This document shows, in pieces, positions 24,895-26,409 of a stretch of DNA of 26,409 bases. The stretch comes from an uncultured Pseudomonadota bacterium. GTDB taxonomy: Bacteria > Myxococcota_A > Polyangia > HGW-17. The position numbers and the translations under genes are program-made. The notes beneath the pieces are model-generated. The model saw nothing but the letters and a program-made list of their open reading frames with translations. It made no database searches and was not told the origin of the DNA. Every line of letters begins with the position of its first letter. The first letter of the stretch is position 1. The DNA is taken from assembly GCA_938004375.1 (NCBI GenBank), contig CALKWH010000399.1, forward strand, positions 1-26,409, read 5' to 3'.

Positions 24895-25464
24895 TCACCC
24901 CTCGAGGAAGATCGGCCGGAACAAGAGCGCCTCGGGGGTGATCTCGAGGATCCCCAGGGACGGCAACTCGGGGGTGGTCATGCCCGGGAAGGCGCGCGGG
25001 TGTCCGAGGGAACCGGGGTTGAGAATGCGCACGCCCTCGAGCTCGGTGTCCGCGGGGACGTGGGAGTGGCCGTGGAGCACCGCGTGCAGCGGCCCGTCCC
25101 AGAAGGACCGCACCTGGCGCACGGCCCGCTCGGAGACCTGGAGATAGCCCCCGCCGCCGCCGTGGGTGGCGCCCAGCCGCCAGGGGCCGCTCTCGAGGAT
25201 CATGACGTGGGGGGAGTTCAACAGCCGGTCGTTGTTCCCCTTCACGGCCAGGACGGTGAAGCCCAGCGCCTCGAAGTCGGTGAGCACGGCCGGGCACGTG
25301 ACGTCGCCCAGGTGCAGGACCCGGGTGATCCCGAGCCCGCCGAAGTGCCGCAGCAGGGCCTGCTGGTAGCGGGATTCCAGGGAGCTGGCGTGCGTGTCCG
25401 AGACGACCCCGAGGGTGATCGGACAGGGGAGCGTCACGGTCTTGGCCTGCCAGGTCGGGGTCAT
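24895..25464 (-). CDS. YfcE/MJ0936-type metallophosphodiesterase
   Basis: A 189-residue cytoplasmic phosphodiesterase. Dimetal-site motifs in order: VSDTH (D23, H25), HLGDV, KGNND, THGGGGG, HGHSHVP and NPGS. Length and motifs fit the YfcE/MJ0936 group, which hydrolyses phosphodiester model substrates; the physiological substrate is unknown. The longer glycine loop THGGGGGY is slightly unusual. It begins 13 bases after the Hsp70-like gene and is probably in its operon. Confidence 0.9.
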   Translation of the reverse strand: MTPTWQAKTVTLPCPITLGVVSDTHASSLESRYQQALLRHFGGLGITRVLHLGDVTCPAVLTDFEALGFTVLAVKGNNDRLLNSPHVMILESGPWRLGATHGGGGGYLQVSERAVRQVRSFWDGPLHAVLHGHSHVPADTELEGVRILNPGSLGHPRAFPGMTTPELPSLGILEITPEALLFRPIFLEG

Positions 25465-25477
25465 TGTCCGATCCTGC

Positions 25478-26409
25478 TCAGGTGCCCTTGAGGCGGGACA
25501 GGATGTTCTGGAACATGGTGGAGGTGCGCTCTAGGTCCTGCAGGGCGGTGGACACCTCGGTGGTGGTGGTCCCGGTGGTGGCGAGCAGGCGCTTGGCGTT
25601 GTCGAGGTTGGTGCGGGCCCGCTTGAGGGCCTCGGGGCCGTAGGAGGTGTGCGCGATCAGGCGCTCGACGTCGGGCAGGAGGCGGGTGACGTCGGCGACG
25701 AGCTCGTGGAGCTTGGCCTGCGGAGTGGAGCGGCCCGCGTTGAGGCGCATCGCCCCGTCGTCGAGGGTGGCGCCGATGCTCATGGGGATGGTGGGGGTGA
25801 TGCGCTTGGGGCGCTCGGGCGCGTCCCGCACCAGGGGAGGGACCTCGGAGGCGCCGTCGCCGGGGATCAGCGGCGACGAGGCCGGCGGCGTGAAGCGCCC
25901 CGTGGAGGCCTGGCTCAGACGCTCGGGCCGCAACTGGTGCGTCTCCATGCCCATGAAGTGCGGCGACAGAGGCGCGCCGGGCTCCGAGCCCATTGAAGCG
26001 GGCGGCGGCGTGGTGACCGGGGACGCCATTGGCGGCGGCGTGTAGGAGGGCACCGCAGGGACCGGCTGTGCGGGGATCGGCGCCGGTGGCGGCGACGGGG
26101 ACGGCGACGCGGGAGGCTTCGCCCCGGCGGCCCCCGGTGCGTTCTTGGCGACCAGGCCGCGCAGCTCCTCCTCGCTGAGCTTGCTCTGCGCGGTGATGGT
26201 GATGGCCTGCTCCTTGCCGGTGGCCAGGTCCCGGGCGGCGACCTTCATGATGCCGTTGGCGTCCACCTCGAAGTCGACCTCGATGTCGACCTCGCCCTTC
26301 TTCGCTCGGCGCAGTCCGGTGAGCGTGAACTCGCCGAGCTTCTCGTTGAGATCCGCCTCGTCCTGCTCGCCCTGCAGCACGATGATGGTGACCGCATCCT
26401 GGTTGTCCC
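25478..26409 (-). CDS. Hsp70 (DnaK-like) C-terminal part with Pro-rich insert (5' end outside window)
   Basis: At least 309 residues, open to the window edge. The visible start corresponds to the substrate-binding beta domain of Hsp70 (VLQGEQDEAD, LGEFTLTGL, DFEVDANGIMKV, ATGKEQAITI). KLSEEELRGLVAKNA then marks where the helical lid would begin. Instead a Pro/Ala/Ser-rich stretch of about 130 residues follows, then a short helical segment (about the last 85 residues, KLHELVADVTRLLPDVERLI onward). The usual C-terminal EEVD-like or acidic tail is missing. It is an Hsp70 variant, not a housekeeping DnaK. Its client or partner is unknown. Confidence 0.88.
   Translation of the reverse strand, partial: DNQDAVTIIVLQGEQDEADLNEKLGEFTLTGLRRAKKGEVDIEVDFEVDANGIMKVAARDLATGKEQAITITAQSKLSEEELRGLVAKNAPGAAGAKPPASPSPSPPPAPIPAQPVPAVPSYTPPPMASPVTTPPPASMGSEPGAPLSPHFMGMETHQLRPERLSQASTGRFTPPASSPLIPGDGASEVPPLVRDAPERPKRITPTIPMSIGATLDDGAMRLNAGRSTPQAKLHELVADVTRLLPDVERLIAHTSYGPEALKRARTNLDNAKRLLATTGTTTTEVSTALQDLERTSTMFQNILSRLKGT

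Overview
The window is GC-rich and densely coded. It looks like a chromosomal segment of a Deltaproteobacteria/Myxococcota-type Gram-negative. This is inferred from the zapA–rny–ymdB order, an Nqr operon, abundant lipoproteins with lgt, an Hsp70 with a Pro-rich tail, and a response regulator with a long Ala/Pro tail. No phage, insertion sequence, CRISPR array or rRNA is visible.

Layout. Positions 1-1911 (minus strand) hold a truncated response regulator, a NagD-type HAD phosphatase and two tandem leucine-anticodon tRNAs. The second tRNA has a short variable loop, which is odd for leucine. Positions 2116-11033 (plus strand) hold zapA with a terminator, then a tight cluster: rny (RNase Y), ymdB phosphodiesterase, three DsbA-like thioredoxin-fold lipoproteins, a PhoU-like DUF47 protein and a PiT phosphate transporter. 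Positions 11108-17755 (minus strand) are an nqrABCDEF operon followed by an overlapping B12-binding/radical-SAM gene. Positions 18022-18460 hold a small Ala/Pro lipoprotein with a strong terminator, a 9-bp tandem array and two perfect hairpins. Positions 18528-22123 (minus strand) hold an NfeD-like membrane protein, two flotillin/SPFH paralogues and probably a small new ORF at the head. Positions 22145-26409 hold lgt (plus), then clpX, a Tyr/Arg-rich lipoprotein, a YfcE-type phosphodiesterase and the C-terminal part of an Hsp70 (all minus).

Two observations stand out. First, the three DsbA-like lipoproteins share two cysteine modules with exact spacing: C-x9-C before a thioredoxin fold and C-x14/16-C-x6-C-x5-C after it. 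The active sites vary from CPYC, CPAC and CPDC to CPYS and SPVD. This looks like an undescribed modular redox or scaffold family. Second, the NqrA-like protein keeps both RnfC-type 4Fe-4S cysteine sets (C373-C383 and C412-C422) inside an operon that otherwise encodes a full Nqr with NqrF. It resembles an Rnf/Nqr intermediate. Everything here comes from reading the sequence; no database search was run.
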